Positions 11,401 to 23,108 of a stretch of DNA of 64,000 nt are shown in pieces. How positions within the stretch are numbered: position 1 is the first letter of the stretch; each line of letters begins with the position of its first letter. The notes under the pieces were generated by a model, which saw only the letters and a program-made list of their open reading frames with translations, did not search any database and was not told the DNA's origin. Both the position numbers and the translations under genes were made by a program. Source of the stretch: Calliopsis andreniformis. Taxonomy: Eukaryota; Arthropoda; Insecta; Hymenoptera; Andrenidae. The DNA lies in contig NC_135071.1 of assembly GCF_051401765.1 (NCBI RefSeq), positions 8,596,961 to 8,660,960 on the forward strand, written 5' to 3'.

Positions 11401-14400
11401 TGAAATAATTATATATATTAATAAACGTGTTCTTCATGTTAAGTGTAAGCGAAATAGAATAAAATCGTAGCCATTAACACGCATCCTGCATACGAGAGGA
11501 AATTTTCCTTTGAATCTTTTCTGGTCGAGTATAGACCACTGAGCGATCGATAGCCACAGATTTGCTCGATCAACTTTTCACGTAGCCAGTGTAATGAAAT
11601 TTTACACGCATCGTTTCGCACGATTCTGTCGCTACATGTCATCCTGCCACTACGTTGCTTTTTTACCTAACCCTCTAATCGACCTCTCTTCTGACGTAAA
11701 TGTAACCATTTGCGGTTCTCGGTCGATTTAACATTTTTTTACCCCTAGCAACGTTACAAGGTACCGCAGAGTGGTTGACAATGAGCGCAACTTTGAGAGT
11801 AAATGTAGCATACGAACAGGTGTTTATTTCTTTTCTTTTATTTTGTGTGTCTCAGGGATTGATTATAATATCCGTGATAATATTTTGTAAAAGAAAATTG
11901 CATTCAATGACTTTAATAAGAATTTATTGAATTTCACGGGCTCTGGTTGTTGAAGTTTTTTTGTGGATTACATTTGAGGGGAAATATTAGAGTATATATC
12001 CATTTGAGAATTTCTTGTAACAGTTGTTTTCGAAAGTCACTCTGAAATTGTGTGTTCATTTATGAATACTGCGAACATTTTCTGCTGTCTAAGTACTTTC
12101 AGAATTCTACACATTGGGATTTCGATACTGTATATAATTACATACAAAAATACCCTTAGTCTTTGGCACAGGTGGTTAGTTAAGATCACCAAAAGAACTA
12201 AATATAATTTTCTCAGCATGATTAAGTTCAAGATTTAGAAGTTTCAAATATTCAAATTTTGAACCATTCAAATTTTTAAATATTTAAGTTCTTCAAAGTT
12301 CTTTTATACACAGGTAGTTATAAAAATATCCGGCCACATTAACAGTTTAGTAAGTGTTATATAAAATAATTATCAATACTGACAAAAATAATTTGTAATG
12401 TATTTTTAATAAATCTTTAACGAATATTTGAATAATATTATGAAAAGTTATTTTTTAAAATGTATTGTCACGTGAATGAGTAATTTAATAAATGAAAATT
12501 TACTATTCTATTAGGGTGGCCGGATACTTTTTTGACCAACTGTATTTACCTCAGTCTTTTGTGAATCTGTATTTGTGGTCTGAGTGACTCTAAATTGATA
12601 TGATAAGAGTTAAATAGAATAGTTGAGCAGAACATTTTTAGGTGATGCATTTTACAGGAAAAAAAATGCGAATTGCGTTAATATAGCTAATACGCAGTAT
12701 AGCATTACTATACTGTATAATAAAATTACTACAAAATTTTCTCATTTTGTATGTTCAAATTTTTTTAGCGCTGGATGACAGTTAATGAGGTTTTTATAAC
12801 TCCGATACGTAGCAATTTTAGCCAATAAAAAGTCCCGATATTTTATTTAATAGTTCCTTAATACAAAAAGTTATAAATCTATCGACTTTTTCAGACCTAC
12901 AAGGTAAGATTTCACAACAAATGCACAGAGATTCACAAAAACTTTGTCTTTAATCGTCTAAATTTTACCAGACCCTCCATTTGCATTCATTTCGCATATC
13001 ATCAAAAAGATCGTATGGTAAACGACGCGACGTTGTGTGGAGAAAAAAAATGTGAGAACGAAATCGTAAAATTTATTAACCGATTTGTCCACCGTGGCAG
13101 CAGTATATGTATATCTCAGACTGTATGCAAAGGAGGATCGAAACACGATTGCCAAGCCGGTTTATTTTCCGGTTTTCCCGAGATGGAAAAAGTGTCAGTC
13201 AGCAGACGATTGATCGCCATAATTTCGAATGCATGCCCAGACGTTTTCTTCCTTACGTGGCAGCTGTTATCAATACCCACCATGCCGATTAGCAGGAATA
13301 GCATAATTAACAGAGGCATCTATAATGAGCGAAAGGTATTTAATTTGCATATAAATGCAAGTCACGTGGCATTCGGGGATAACCGAATGATTCGATTCGC
13401 GAGAAGCTCGGCGGTACCTGCAGGATTTTTAAGCGATGAGTTTCTTTCTTTTCGCAGCTTCGAGGAAAATTATGGATGCGGGTGAATAATATTGTTAACG
13501 AGGCGGCTCAACGTTCTCGGAAAATAGTTTATATAACTATCGCGATATAAATTGCGGAGAGTTAATCACGACACGGATGATAAATGATGATTCATTTAAA
13601 TATTTAATGTGTTTCGATCGCTAACGAGACTGAACAATATTGTTAATAAATCAAAGGAAATTGAGTAACCTTGAGGACTAGAAATTTGTTGAATTAATTA
13701 TTCAGCTAATGCATAATAAAATAAAGAATTATCATATACCTACTATTAAAATATTTTCTGGTTAATGTAAGAACGAATTTATCAAAATTGGAGAGAAGCA
13801 ATTACATTTGATAGCCTTTGCCTAGACAGTTACCTTTAATAAATGAAAGTCTACCTACTAATATAATAAACTACTAATGAGTGGTACTTAGGATTAAAAT
13901 TCTAATGTATCATGCACCTAAAGGACTAAGCGTTCAGTATTTGTGCATGTGAATTTTGCCACTGTTTTCGTGTTTAGAACCTACTGTCCAAAAATGTCCT
14001 ACATACTTAGAAACACCTTGTATAACTTCAATCTTGGCCTACATCCTTACCGACTTAAGTCAATGATTTTAGAATCAATTGTAAACCGTAAGTTTAAGGT
14101 ATTACTGTATCTACTCCGACACTATAATAAACACTTACTTCTTATAATAATATCCTTAAATGTTCACCACGTATACACCAGGAGAATAACTTCTTAAGAA
14201 GCTTGCTATGCACAGCTAATTACATACTTCTTGTAATTACCTTGAAAACTGAAGTAGAGTGTTTAAGGGGTTAAAAAAGAAAAGAAGAAGTACGTACATA
14301 TACTGTGCAGAGGAACGTACAGAGGATAACGTACAGCAGTGGATCGTCCAATGATTCCTCGATATTATCGATCGAAACAATAACAGCGTTGCGTTGCCGA

Positions 14401-17400
14401 AAATATTCATTCGCCGTTTAATAACCTCGTAAAGCTTGCATATAATTTGCTCAGCGCGGCACTCTCATATCGGCATGTTATATTAATCACACCTGCCTTC
14501 TGCAACTTTGATGTTGCACGGCGTGACGTCACATCCGGCAAGAGTCGAGGAGGCAGAGCGGGGCATTTGCATAATACAAGACATGCTACTTGCAGAAATG
14601 CGCGAGCACACGATGGCGCGTAAGTAGAAGTGAAACGGACGACCGTGCATGACGTGAAAAAAAGAAGGGTTAATAATTATGAGAGATATAATCATCGCGA
14701 GAGCACTCGGTCGTTCAAGTGTTTGGGCTCCTTTTACAGGTGCAAAGTTTCTGCATGACCGTCGAGACCAATCTATGACGTGTTTGTTCAGGATTCAATG
14801 TTGTTCAGAATTCCTTCTGCCCCTCTCAATGTTTGATGAATGAAATTTGTGGCGTTGTCATATCGATGAATGAAAATTTTCTCTTGTTATTGTGATTTTT
14901 TTTATTCTATGTGTTACATATTATGCCTCAGACGCCAATATTTCAAAAACAAAATTATATGATTTAGGTCATTTTGTTTCAAAAGTTCTAGATCATTTCG
15001 AGCGCGTGAGAAGGGTTTGTTTTACATTTTTGCTAAAAAAATTTACTAAACCTAATCAGTTAAAATTTTACATATATTTTATATATAAAATGTAGACAGC
15101 ACACAAATGTTTTAAATTCGAAATAATACATACTTACAGAAATATTTGAATTGGTGTGAAATATGCTTTTGATGATTTGTTTAAATTGCTCACAGTCTAC
15201 TATAAAAGCTACTTGATATAAATTAAAAAACAAAACGGAATTTTAGTTGGTATCAGTATGGTCATATATTGAATCTGAAGAAAAACATAAAAAGAAGTTA
15301 AAACTAATAAGCAGATGTTACCTATTGAAAAAAATGTAGGTGCGTCCTTTTCTTTTTTGAAGCTTTTCGCAAAAAAAGTGTACTATTTCCATAAACATTC
15401 GTAATTTTTGAGGTTTACTAAATACAGAAATATGTATTTATTGATGTGCTAAAAGTGCAAATCAATCTATTAAATCGTTTTTTCTCTACACTGTCAGCAA
15501 ATTCAAGAAACGTCGTTTCGAGAAAAGCGCGTTTAATGTTTTCGCTCACCCCAACCTCACTGTATACTAGACGCGATGAAATGGATAAAGCTCTATAACT
15601 CACCTAAGATTTGAAATGTCGATCAATTTTGGACTAGTAATTCTGAATAATTGTACATTCGAAATACCAAAAAAAAAAAAAAAATAGATCAACTTGTTTT
15701 AACTCTCTAAATGACGCGGGGCGCTTAAGGTAAATGTGCCAGTACCTGGATGTTTAAGATATCAAATGTACCACTAAGTGGACAACCGAAAAATGCATAT
15801 AACTCAACACTTGAATTGCGTCTCAGTAATAGAACATACTATTTTATGCTAATACTCTTTGTTTTTTATTAGTAGTAGTGATTTCATATTAACTCCTTCA
15901 CATACAATGACGAGTCTTACACGTAGTCACATTCTCGAGCCCCACATGAATATCATGAATCAGACTCTTGGTATTGTTACTGGGAACGTCTTTTCCCACG
16001 AATTTGGGTGCACACTTTCTTGAGTTAATTTGTACTACAAGGAGTTAAGTAGAATTTAAGTTTAGAGTTAAAGAAAATTAGCGTTAGTACCCAGGTATCA
16101 GGACATGGCCGACTACTGGGACATTTACCCTACTACCACAGATTTAAAAATGGGTAATTTTGCAGTTGTACTGTTCTTTAACTCACTGATTCAATATTTT
16201 TGTTGGGGAAAGGCTTTCGACGATTTCCAGAGTAATTTCGCGCGCATCTCGTACGAACCCACTCAGAAACAATAACCTTTACTCCTCTTCGCCCGTTCAC
16301 ATGAACCTCCCTGATTTCATGGCGTGTACAACGCATTGCACGTGTCGTAGCGGACAGCCGACTGTAAATTGGCCTGACTGTATAATTTGTATAGCCACTA
16401 GTGCAGCGGTGTGATACAGTTCGACGCGTAGGGTGCACATACATGCGAGTGGCAATAATTAGCGATAATTGTCAGCGCTGGTATTAAACGCCAATTGAGC
16501 TACCGGAAATTCGGGAATATTATCGGTCGATAGGGCGAGGAAAGTGGAAGTGGACTGGGTGGAGGAACAGGAGAATTATCGCAAGAAGGAATTAATTGCA
16601 TATGGGTGTCGCAAAAAGGGCAGTTTACATATATTACGTCGCCTTTTCTCGCAGAAACGCGTGTTTTTCCTTGCCGAGGAGAAAGTGGACGTCTGACCTT
16701 AACTAACTAATGTAGAAATGAACATGTGTTTCGATTAAGAGAACTTTACTAGTTTGATTGGAGGAATCGAACCTTTTTATTTTCTTGCCCTATCAGATAT
16801 AATATTTTCAACCCTTGCTAGTTAAATAAAGCTCACTAGAGTTTCTAATATTCTCCTGATGCCCTCTTTTTCTATATACATAATTGAATCAGTGAGTTGG
16901 AAAACAGTAGAAGTTTAAACACCACAATTTGAGATATTTTATCACAACAGTCTTGGGCATTCTGTACAGGGTGTTTCTGAACATAGCTTTCATAGCTTTA
17001 AGGGGGGATAGCTTTAAGGTGTGATTCTAGACACTAAAATAAGACGAAAATTAAGAATAACAATTTCATGTTTGAGACTTCATTTGTTAGTTATAAGCGT
17101 CTAAAAATCTGGTGGAAATCACCAGAAATGAGCCCGCGACGAGACCTCAAGCAGTGGTTGTCCGCACAGTGTAGATCACATACTGTCCAACAGTTATGAT
17201 CTGTCCCCTCGCTTGCGTCAGGTGCTGTTGAGAAACACCCTGTATATATGGAGTCCAGAGCCAGACTGCTCTTAAGTTCAGTTACTAAATTAAATATATT
17301 TTTTTTTAAAACCTTAAGAACAAGAACATGTGATAACATAAAGTTTAAACGTTTTTAAAACTTTAAAACGATTAAATTAAGTCTACTTATTCTCTGAGTG

Positions 17401-20400
17401 ACTCAATACTAATGCACTTTGTCTCTGAGGTCAAAATATAGTTTTGAGATTATTTCTGTATCTGAGAGACAGACTACCCAAGTCCATTCTTTTTTAAAAA
17501 TTAAATTTTGTACAGTATTTTACTGCTTTCTTTAGTTAAATTGCATTATAATTAAAGGAGATTTAATAGAAATGGATAATTGCATTTGCTTTTCTGCTTT
17601 CATGAAAAACAACAAAGATGGATTATCCAGTACAGATTTGAAACTAGCTAATTTTTAACTTGTACTATCCGTCAACTCGCCAATCGACTTCTATTAAGAA
17701 AAAATAATAAAATCTCATTTTCTAAGAACTACAACTGTAAAGTATTAAACAGCGAACCTTATAAACCTTTACTATTCACGCCGCTGTGGTACAGGTGTAA
17801 CAGCGAGGGGCGTGAAACAGGAAATCGAGGCGAATAAAAGCAATAGACCCAATTCTTGAGAGGTTTATCAGCATCGCACTTTTTCCTGAGTACAAGTGCT
17901 GTGGCCATAACGTACTGTGTTTAATCGAATCAATGCTTGGTCTTATCAGTGTACGCGTTTCCTTTAACAGTGCTCAGCCGTAGTTCTTGCGTGAAATACT
18001 CTTGATCGAGTGAAAAGTTCACCGACAAATTCGAAATATTGAAGATTTATCGGACTCTGCACTTTCATCTCGAGCTTCGGTAGTTGTTTTCGAAAATTAA
18101 GAGAATATAACATGTATTATGTAAAGTAAGTGTCCCGGGATTTTTTCCAAGCGAAAATTGTTATCGTGCGTGTAAAATCAATTGAAATATGCGTGACCTA
18201 AAGAGAGGAGGTGTATTATCATTTTTATATTCAGAGATATAGCTTTATACGAGGTATAAATTGAATATGAGGTGTTACAGTGGAATATTTTGATTTTTGT
18301 TGGAAACAAAATTCTCAAATAAGGCACTCTTGGGTTTGGGAATACCTTGTATTTTTATACTGAAGCATATGTTGTATAGGTAAACTACTCGTTGTTGCTA
18401 TAAAATGTCTTGCATAAATAAATTGCAATGCTCTCTACCAAACTACAGTAAATAGATTATTTCCTATTTCCATCGTATAAAACATTGAATTTTCTACATT
18501 TTCTTATCACAGTCACATTCATTTCAAAATATTAAACAATAAATATACCGCTTGATTATAGAATTTTTAAAGCATAAGCTACAAATTATTTGAATAAATG
18601 TCGAGAAACTACTTATTGCAAAGAATGGATAACTTTATTTAACTCTTCAGATTTACGCGAATTATTCAAGCATAACCATTCGATATTTTATGTTGTTGTT
18701 AATACTACACTTATTCATTAAGTAACTTTTCTTTAAAATTTTAAATACTTTTTGGCTTTTCCTTAAAAACATTTTTTCCTGCGTTATGTTGCTTTTACGA
18801 CTTTGCATCTAACACAGTGCATAAGCAATTTAGTTAAATATCATAATAGATACTTACACTGATTACTTGATCAACTAATTTCGAGACATGACGCGTCGTA
18901 GGCGTATCTCGCTATTTCATGTGGATCATCGCACGCGAGAGCTTATGCACAAGGCGGGAAAACAGAAGAAAAAACAAGAATTCGAACGCAACGCGAACTC
19001 GGCTGGTCGGTTCTTGCATGTGCGAGAAACGCAGCGAAACATTTAACGCCTGTTACTCGATTCTCGTGGAATTCGATGACTCGATGAGAACGTGTAAGTC
19101 GAACCCCTGCTGCAAACGTGCATGCTAAGAAACCGTGGAATTGTCGTTTACAAACAACATGGAATTCTGGATTCGCGACGAAGTAACGGTACGCTAGGGG
19201 ATCACTGCATGCTCGATATTTGACGCAATATTTTCCAAGTATTTAGCATATTGTAATGCAGTTAGCTGAATTGGGCAGTAATTAATTGAGTACTGATTGC
19301 TTCCGTTTATCTGATTATTGAAAATGATCATGGTAATTAGAAGCAGTAGTCAACTAATTGTTAGGGAGTGGTCAGGCTCAATTATCGCTTCTAATTGACA
19401 ATAACTAATCAAATTTCAAACTTAGAAATGACAGGTTCAATATAATAATTAATATATGTAATAATGATGTTACTTGCAGATTATCTACCATGAATTTATG
19501 AATTATTTCTCAGATATAATTACTGTCTGCTATTGATTGATGAAGACAGTCGAACGTGACTACTCCCTCCTGTTATTCAATTAATTATTTGTAGTCTGCA
19601 AACAACAAAAATCTAACAAAGATTATAAAAAATAATTCAGATCAAAAGTGAATTAATAAACTAATTTCTACTGTATATAAAGAAAAATCTCACACATATT
19701 TTATTAGAAACAATGTTAAAATGTATACAGGATGTTTCATGCAACTGGGCACAACAAACAGTTTCAAATTGTAGAAGATAAAAAAGGTTTCATTAAGCAA
19801 AATTAAATAATGGCACGTGTACATGACCTGCTGGACTGTGTGTCTGCCTTGAAAGTATATGGAAGATTTCTAGATTTCGAGTAAGCGAATGTTCGATATA
19901 ATAGATTATGTAAACTACATAGAAAGAAAGAAACGAAATGGAAACCATGAAAGTCAAGTAGCAAGACATTTACCCCTATCTTAAGGCTTGAGAACCGCTA
20001 TTCAGGTATCAGCTTCAAGCTTCCTAGGTACTAGATACCATGATAACGCGATTATCATTCGGTCGAGTTTTTTTCCCTTCATACGGTACTCTTCGATAAA
20101 GGATCGTGCACGACTACGAAGGCCAGTACTTTTCCTCGCGGCTGGCTACTTTATTTTCTCGAGAGCATCCGGTCGACGCGCTCGCGATTTCTTATTTCCT
20201 CGCGATTGCCTACTTATATTTAACGAACAAACGCAAACGAGCAACATGAATGAAGCCCAGACAAATAGAATCCACTGTTCATTGATATTGTGTATTACTT
20301 ATTTACTGCAGTAATAGCACAACTCAAAAAAATACTATTTTGAGTTATTAGTATAAAGAAAAATGGTACTTGTACTTAATGTGATGCTATCTTGTTTTCT

Positions 20401-21249
20401 TGAAAATTAAGTAACAATTTAACTGAGCTACCCAAAAGATTGCGATAGAGTCGTGCACATGTCTCTAAGCAGTTATTGTTGTTACACATTACAATTTATA
20501 TTACCATAAACCTTGATCAATCTTTTCTTTAAGATATATTCATTTGACAAATTGTCCTTACAAGGTGTCGCCACGACATTTCAGGACATTTTACAAACTT
20601 TACCAAAAATTGTATCAAAATTGGGCTATATGTATTTACCTCTATGTATATTCTATAAATTAGAATTTTGTATCTGCATTTTTTTGGGAGATATGGCTCT
20701 TAAATTTTAGTTTTTATACAAATGTATTTAGTATCAGTCACTGGAACCACTAATGAGGTTAGCAACTGCAATGCTTAAGAATTTGTAGGAAATTTCTTTC
20801 AGGATGCAGTTTACACCAAAAGCCTCAATAGTGACAACTATATGATACTGAGCCATAAAAATTCTTAAACACTTAAAAATGTTTGGTTAAAAAAATATGA
20901 AATGAGTAGGAACCTTAATACAGAACACTAGAAAATTGGGACATTTGCTTCAAATTAACTATTCAAGCCAAGGTGTTAAAGAATGTTTCCCAGTAAATGA
21001 CTTAAGATGTTTTGACGAGCATCGATAGGTTACTCGTAACAAAAGCGGAAGAAGAATAAAAGGATAAATCCTTGGAACGGGCAACCTGGCTCGCGTGACG
21101 TAAAGCACTTACTGTCATAACTCGTGCACTTACTCGCTAGATTCAATTCGCTGCTGGTTGTATCGCTGATGAAAGTCGAGCAATTCCTCCATCAGACCGG
21201 CATCCAGCATCCCATCGACCCTGCTATCCAGTCGTTGGTCCAGGACTTT
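5340..21249 (-). CDS. TRIT1: tRNA dimethylallyltransferase (tRNA isopentenyltransferase), C-terminal part of gene, five exons
   Basis: Five minus-strand exons, in coding order 21134-21249, 6478-6574, 5829-5942, 5554-5739 and 5340-5483, join in frame to about 218 residues of the eukaryotic TRIT1/Mod5 family. The family transfers a dimethylallyl group from DMAPP to the N6 of A37 in tRNAs reading UNN codons, in cytosol and mitochondria. Family landmarks in order are [57 protein letters not shown], and a C-terminal C2H2 (U1-like) finger CDICERIF...HLQSSKH. All junctions use GT-AG. The acceptor of the 21.1-kb exon is phase 0. A catalytic N-terminal half of roughly 200-250 residues (P-loop, DxxQ, GGTNYY region) would be expected upstream, at higher coordinates, and was not found. 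The 14.6-kb intron is unusually long beside three introns of 70 to 535 bp. No frameshift or stop was seen, so the gene looks intact where visible. Confidence 0.93.
5554..5739 (-). CDS. TRIT1: TRIT1 penultimate exon
   Basis: 186 nt, phase 0 at both ends, 62 residues. Acceptor GATTTTAG, donor GTAAGT. It starts [19 protein letters not shown], then [16 protein letters not shown], a variable acidic/Asn/Ser linker, and ends HYCD, giving the first Cys of the C-terminal finger. The (V)PPVY and EPAxxIV motifs are typical of animal TRIT1. Confidence 0.92.
5829..5942 (-). CDS. TRIT1: TRIT1 internal exon, tRNA-binding helices
   Basis: 114 nt, phase 0, 38 residues. It opens [20 protein letters not shown] and continues [14 protein letters not shown]. 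The (A/V)TKRYARKQxxW block is one of the best conserved parts of the eukaryotic MiaA-like family. Acceptor ATTCACAG, donor GTAAGG. Confidence 0.93.
6478..6574 (-). CDS. TRIT1: TRIT1 internal exon with [11 protein letters not shown] motif
   Basis: 97 nt. One base completes a Glu codon begun on the 21.1-kb exon, then [20 protein letters not shown] and [12 protein letters not shown] follow. Acceptor GTTGCAG, donor GTGAGC. The [10 protein letters not shown] block is a family hallmark. Plus-strand ORFs over this exon (6199-6585, 6324-6533) are antisense shadows. Confidence 0.93.
6896..6919 (+). repeat. Possible Tc1-type terminus, single end
   Basis: TA followed by CAGTCCTGGGCAAAAAGA resembles Tc1-family terminal repeats. 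A related short string (GATAGCACAC) lies near 7090. No matching inverted end or transposase was found. Confidence 0.3.
8238..8526. mobile_element. MITE, family A relative (289 bp)
   Basis: Starts TA CAGGGTGTATCAGAAAATGT and ends with the inverted form (CTTCTGATACACCTTGTA), with TA at both ends as expected of Tc1/mariner target duplication. Between them is AT-rich filler with no transposase. The subterminal phrase CAGTTCATGTGCACGTATGT resembles other family A copies. Confidence 0.75.
8527..8990. other. GC/CpG-rich island in the TRIT1 intron
   Basis: Abrupt shift from AT-rich sequence to GC-rich, CpG-dense sequence (many GCG, CGA, CGC words). Overlapping ORFs on both strands (91 aa and 69 aa) are expected from composition. 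No splice-supported exon was recognised; a regulatory element or unannotated first exon is possible. Confidence 0.4.
9945..10200. mobile_element. Family C MITE bounded by two inverted copies of a 50-bp repeat
   Basis: 9946-10005 (TTGAATGAGTCAGTTGACGA then CAGTACAATTCCAAAATTAG) and 10142-10192 in reverse complement form the ends. A 125-aa ORF across it (9838-10215) comes from the repeat and is not a gene. Confidence 0.6.
10201..12306. other. Intronic, nothing recognised
   Basis: AT-rich with a short (GRY)-like run near 10260-10310. No exon, RNA gene or clear repeat could be supported. Confidence 0.4.
12307..12544. mobile_element. Tc1/mariner-like MITE (about 238 bp)
   Basis: The left end contains AGGTAGTTATAAAAATATCC GGCCAC; the right end, reverse-complemented, reads TACAGTTGGTCAAAAAAGTA TCCGGCCACC. 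The arms are about 28-30 nt, TA-flanked at the right. The interior is AT-only with no ORF. Confidence 0.75.
13010..13490. other. GC-richer patch with a 156-codon ORF, probably not a gene
   Basis: Contains overlapping ORFs on both strands (+ 13015-13485; + 13107-13292; - 13116-13319). The 156-aa translation has no recognisable domain and odd composition, and there is no clear promoter or splice context. It is reported as composition-driven. Confidence 0.3.
13943..14022. mobile_element. Right-end fragment of a family A element
   Basis: Matches the right terminus of the element at 33951-34505: ...TGTTTTCGTGTTTAGAACCT then CCAAAAATGTCCTACATACT TAGAAACACCTTGTA. The left part is missing. Confidence 0.65.
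14330..14660. other. GC/CpG-rich patch in the TRIT1 intron
   Basis: Compositionally distinct, including two CGTGACGTCAC/TGACGTG-like (CRE-like) words near 14521-14535 and 14650. No exon is supported; possibly regulatory. Confidence 0.3.
15669..15684. repeat. A16 homopolymer
   Basis: Uninterrupted run of 16 A. It could be the tail of a retroposed copy, but no body was recognised upstream. Confidence 0.6.
15729..16139. mobile_element. Inverted-terminal-repeat element, unclassified
   Basis: The left end GGTAAATGTGCCAGTACCTGG matches, inverted and with an insertion, CCAGGTATC...ACTACTGGGACATTTACC at 16092-16139. The interior is non-coding. A family C end abuts the right side (16150-16200). Confidence 0.5.
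16150..16200 (-). repeat. Family C terminal repeat, single end
   Basis: In reverse complement reads TTGAATCAGTGAGTTAAAGA ACAGTACAACTGCAAAATTA, matching the family C consensus. Confidence 0.6.
16230..16430. other. Short GC-rich patch
   Basis: CpG-richer than its flanks; an 88-codon minus-strand ORF spans it with no recognisable domain. Confidence 0.25.
16883..16935 (+). repeat. Family C terminal repeat, single diverged end
   Basis: Reads ATTGAATCAGTGAGTTGGAA AACAGTAGAAG... and then diverges (…ATTTGAGATAT, as in the copy at 10142). Confidence 0.5.
16965..17244. mobile_element. MITE, family A relative (280 bp)
   Basis: Begins TA CAGGGTGTTTCTGAACAT and ends inverted GTTGAGAAACACCCTGTA, TA at both ends. 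The terminal 13 bp (ACAGGGTGTTTCT) is inverted exactly. The interior differs from other family A copies, so it shares mainly termini. Confidence 0.7.
17636..17693 (-). repeat. Family C terminal repeat, single end
   Basis: Reverse complement reads GATTGGCGAGTTGACGGATAGTACAAG with AAAAATTAGCTAGTTTCAAAT at the inner side, matching family C. Confidence 0.5.
18880..19200. other. GC-richer patch
   Basis: CpG-rich relative to flanks. A 69-codon ORF (18919-19128) has no recognisable motif. Confidence 0.25.
19990..20240. other. GC-richer patch with 108-codon ORF
   Basis: The ORF at 19988-20314 is Arg/Phe-rich and matches nothing I know; both its ends lie in ordinary intronic sequence. Treated as non-coding. 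Confidence 0.25.
21134..21249 (-). CDS. TRIT1: TRIT1 upstream exon, RVDxMLxAGLxEEL block
   Basis: 116 nt encoding [38 protein letters not shown] and the first two bases (GA) of a Glu codon. Acceptor CTTCTTGCAG, donor GTAAGT. The split codon is completed by the first G of the exon at 6478-6574, confirming that they belong to one transcript despite a 14.6-kb intron. It corresponds to the R(V/L)xxMLxxGLxxEL segment of TRIT1/MiaA. Confidence 0.93.
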
Positions 21250-22985
21250 CTGCAAGAAGTTCAGAGAAAAGGGGCTTAAATTAATTAACCGAAAGGTTGT
21301 CGCTTGTCTTACTCGACAAGCATTACTCTGCTTTTCCATTGACAGTTATTGGATAATGCTTGACTATCTTTTACTTAATATCCATTGTGATCGAGTTTAC
21401 ATCATGCAAGTTGATAGGGGATTACGCCGAATGTTATGCAAACGGATAGAGAATGATAGATAAATTTTTTTGCAGCGTGAGTTTACACACCTATAGAAAC
21501 AAGAAATGCAATATAATCATTTTTCTGGAAATAAATGGGTAGTTATGAAAAATGATATTAAATGTAAGGATTACTAATAATTGCTTATTCTAAGAGTGAT
21601 TAATGTCATAATAAATTATCATTATTATTAAGCAACAGTTTCTTGAGTAAATTTTTGTTAACGTTAAATTAAATAATTATGCAGATAGAAATTTCCTTTT
21701 TACTCTTCTTAAGACTTTTATATTTTCAACTCATCTCGGTTCCTCATAATAGTGCGATATAATAAAATATTCTCTTCAACGTCCCATTTCCTGTGCTTTA
21801 ACGAAAAGCCCACGTTGGCAATGGCTGGTTAATTCAGACCAAATAACTCGTTATGAGATCTGGTTTATTGCTTTATGTACCTATCAATCTCCCGCTGAAT
21901 CATCCAACGTGATCGTCTCATTTTCATTGCGTTATAAGAGGAAATTGTCGAATAAAAATAAGAAGAGTTGTTAAGAGATAGGAAGTGAAGACAGGTACTC
22001 TCTTACTTTATTGCTTTTTTAAATTCAATTTTCCTGAGAGTCAATCTCCTCGGCTTTTAACTTCCAACTTTTAACTTGGATAGTCAATGATCGTTTTCTA
22101 TAATTCTATCGATGATTGCGTGAAAATCACGTCGCGGGTGTTCGATCTCGAAGAATATGTAGGTACTCTCCGTTTAGTTTCGCTCCCTTTCTCTTACGAG
22201 AAAGCTTCGCCACCTTTTATGCGTATAATACAGTGCCCTGACAAATGAGCTACTTCTGACGAAGACATGTATCATCAATATCGCTCGCGCCTAATTTTAG
22301 GAAAGCACGGGTAAAATAAAATAAAAGCGACAGTGGTTCCGACGACGTTCAATTTTAAGATGGTCTTTCCTGGTTGGTGGCCCTGAAAAGTTTCTAGACA
22401 GATTTCGTTTCGCGGCGTAGTCGTTTGAAGGAAATTTATGGTTCTTTAACCTTTAACAGTTACGTGAATTCTGTACGCCATTAATGCAGAGTTAGCTGTT
22501 GATGAGTTTGTATTTATCATAGTGATTCACTTTCTTCTTGGGTTGCCGCTCAGAAGATGAGTAATCATTAGCAAACCTTTGACCTCCGAATAAATTTCCT
22601 GTGAAATTTGATTGACCCTTGCCTGGTGGATGTAGCGTTCATTTAATATGTTGATGGCGATGTCATCTATATATGGCTAGTAGCGGTGTTTACTTGACTG
22701 TGAATTCGATTAATAAGAATTTCTAATGTGACTTGTTGGTACCAACAGAGTACGGGAAAATTATTCTATAAATTGATATTAGGATCGCTGAGCAAGAATA
22801 GAGACGCCATATGTAAATATATTTACCCCAAGAAGTCTCCTCACAAACAGAAAAAGAGTTCTACATATGTTCTCACAGTTCTTTAAAGAATGTATTATAT
22901 TATACATTAATATATTTTTCTGCTATTTATTTTATCATTTTATGACTATCATTGAAACCTGCGTTAGAAAGAAACAGATTAAGAC
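21250..22985. other. TRIT1 upstream intron; GC-rich patch near 22.1-22.4 kb
   Basis: Upstream (minus strand) of the 21134-21249 exon. No further TRIT1 exon was recognised. 22100-22420 is CpG-richer than its flanks, without a convincing exon. Confidence 0.35.
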
Positions 22986-23108
22986 TGCAGTTAGACTGGA
23001 TGCGTTTGCTGACAAACAATGTTCTGATGACTATATCTAAACTTGTCTGGCTCATATGATAAACAATTTGGACATATTCATCAGAACACGCATTCACTGC
23101 AACAGCAG
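22986..23108. repeat. Imperfect palindrome (foldback)
   Basis: TGTTCTGATGACTATATCTA at about 23020 pairs with the inverse of the segment ending TTCATCAGAACA near 23090. Outer arms also share GCAGT..GA.TGCG. Probably a small foldback MITE. Confidence 0.5.

Larger units (their letters stand above)
6575..21133 (-). other. 14.6-kb TRIT1 intron loaded with MITEs and GC-rich patches
   Basis: Bounded by the donor GTAAGT (+ strand 21128-21133) and the acceptor TTGCAG (+ strand 6575-6580). No nested gene is supported. It contains family A elements (8238-8526, 13943-14022, 16965-17244), family C copies, a Tc1/mariner-like MITE (12307-12544), an inverted-terminal-repeat element (15729-16139) and GC-rich patches near 8.6-8.9, 13.0-13.5, 14.4-14.65, 18.9-19.2 and 20.0-20.2 kb. 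Stretches 7350-8237, 10201-12306, 14660-15668 and 17694-18880 are plain AT-rich with nothing recognised. Confidence 0.85.

Noticed and set aside
13015..13485. 156-codon ORF on the + strand inside the TRIT1 intron
   Set aside because: No domain, no conserved-looking composition, overlapping ORFs in two other frames, and it lies in a GC-richer patch where stops are rare.
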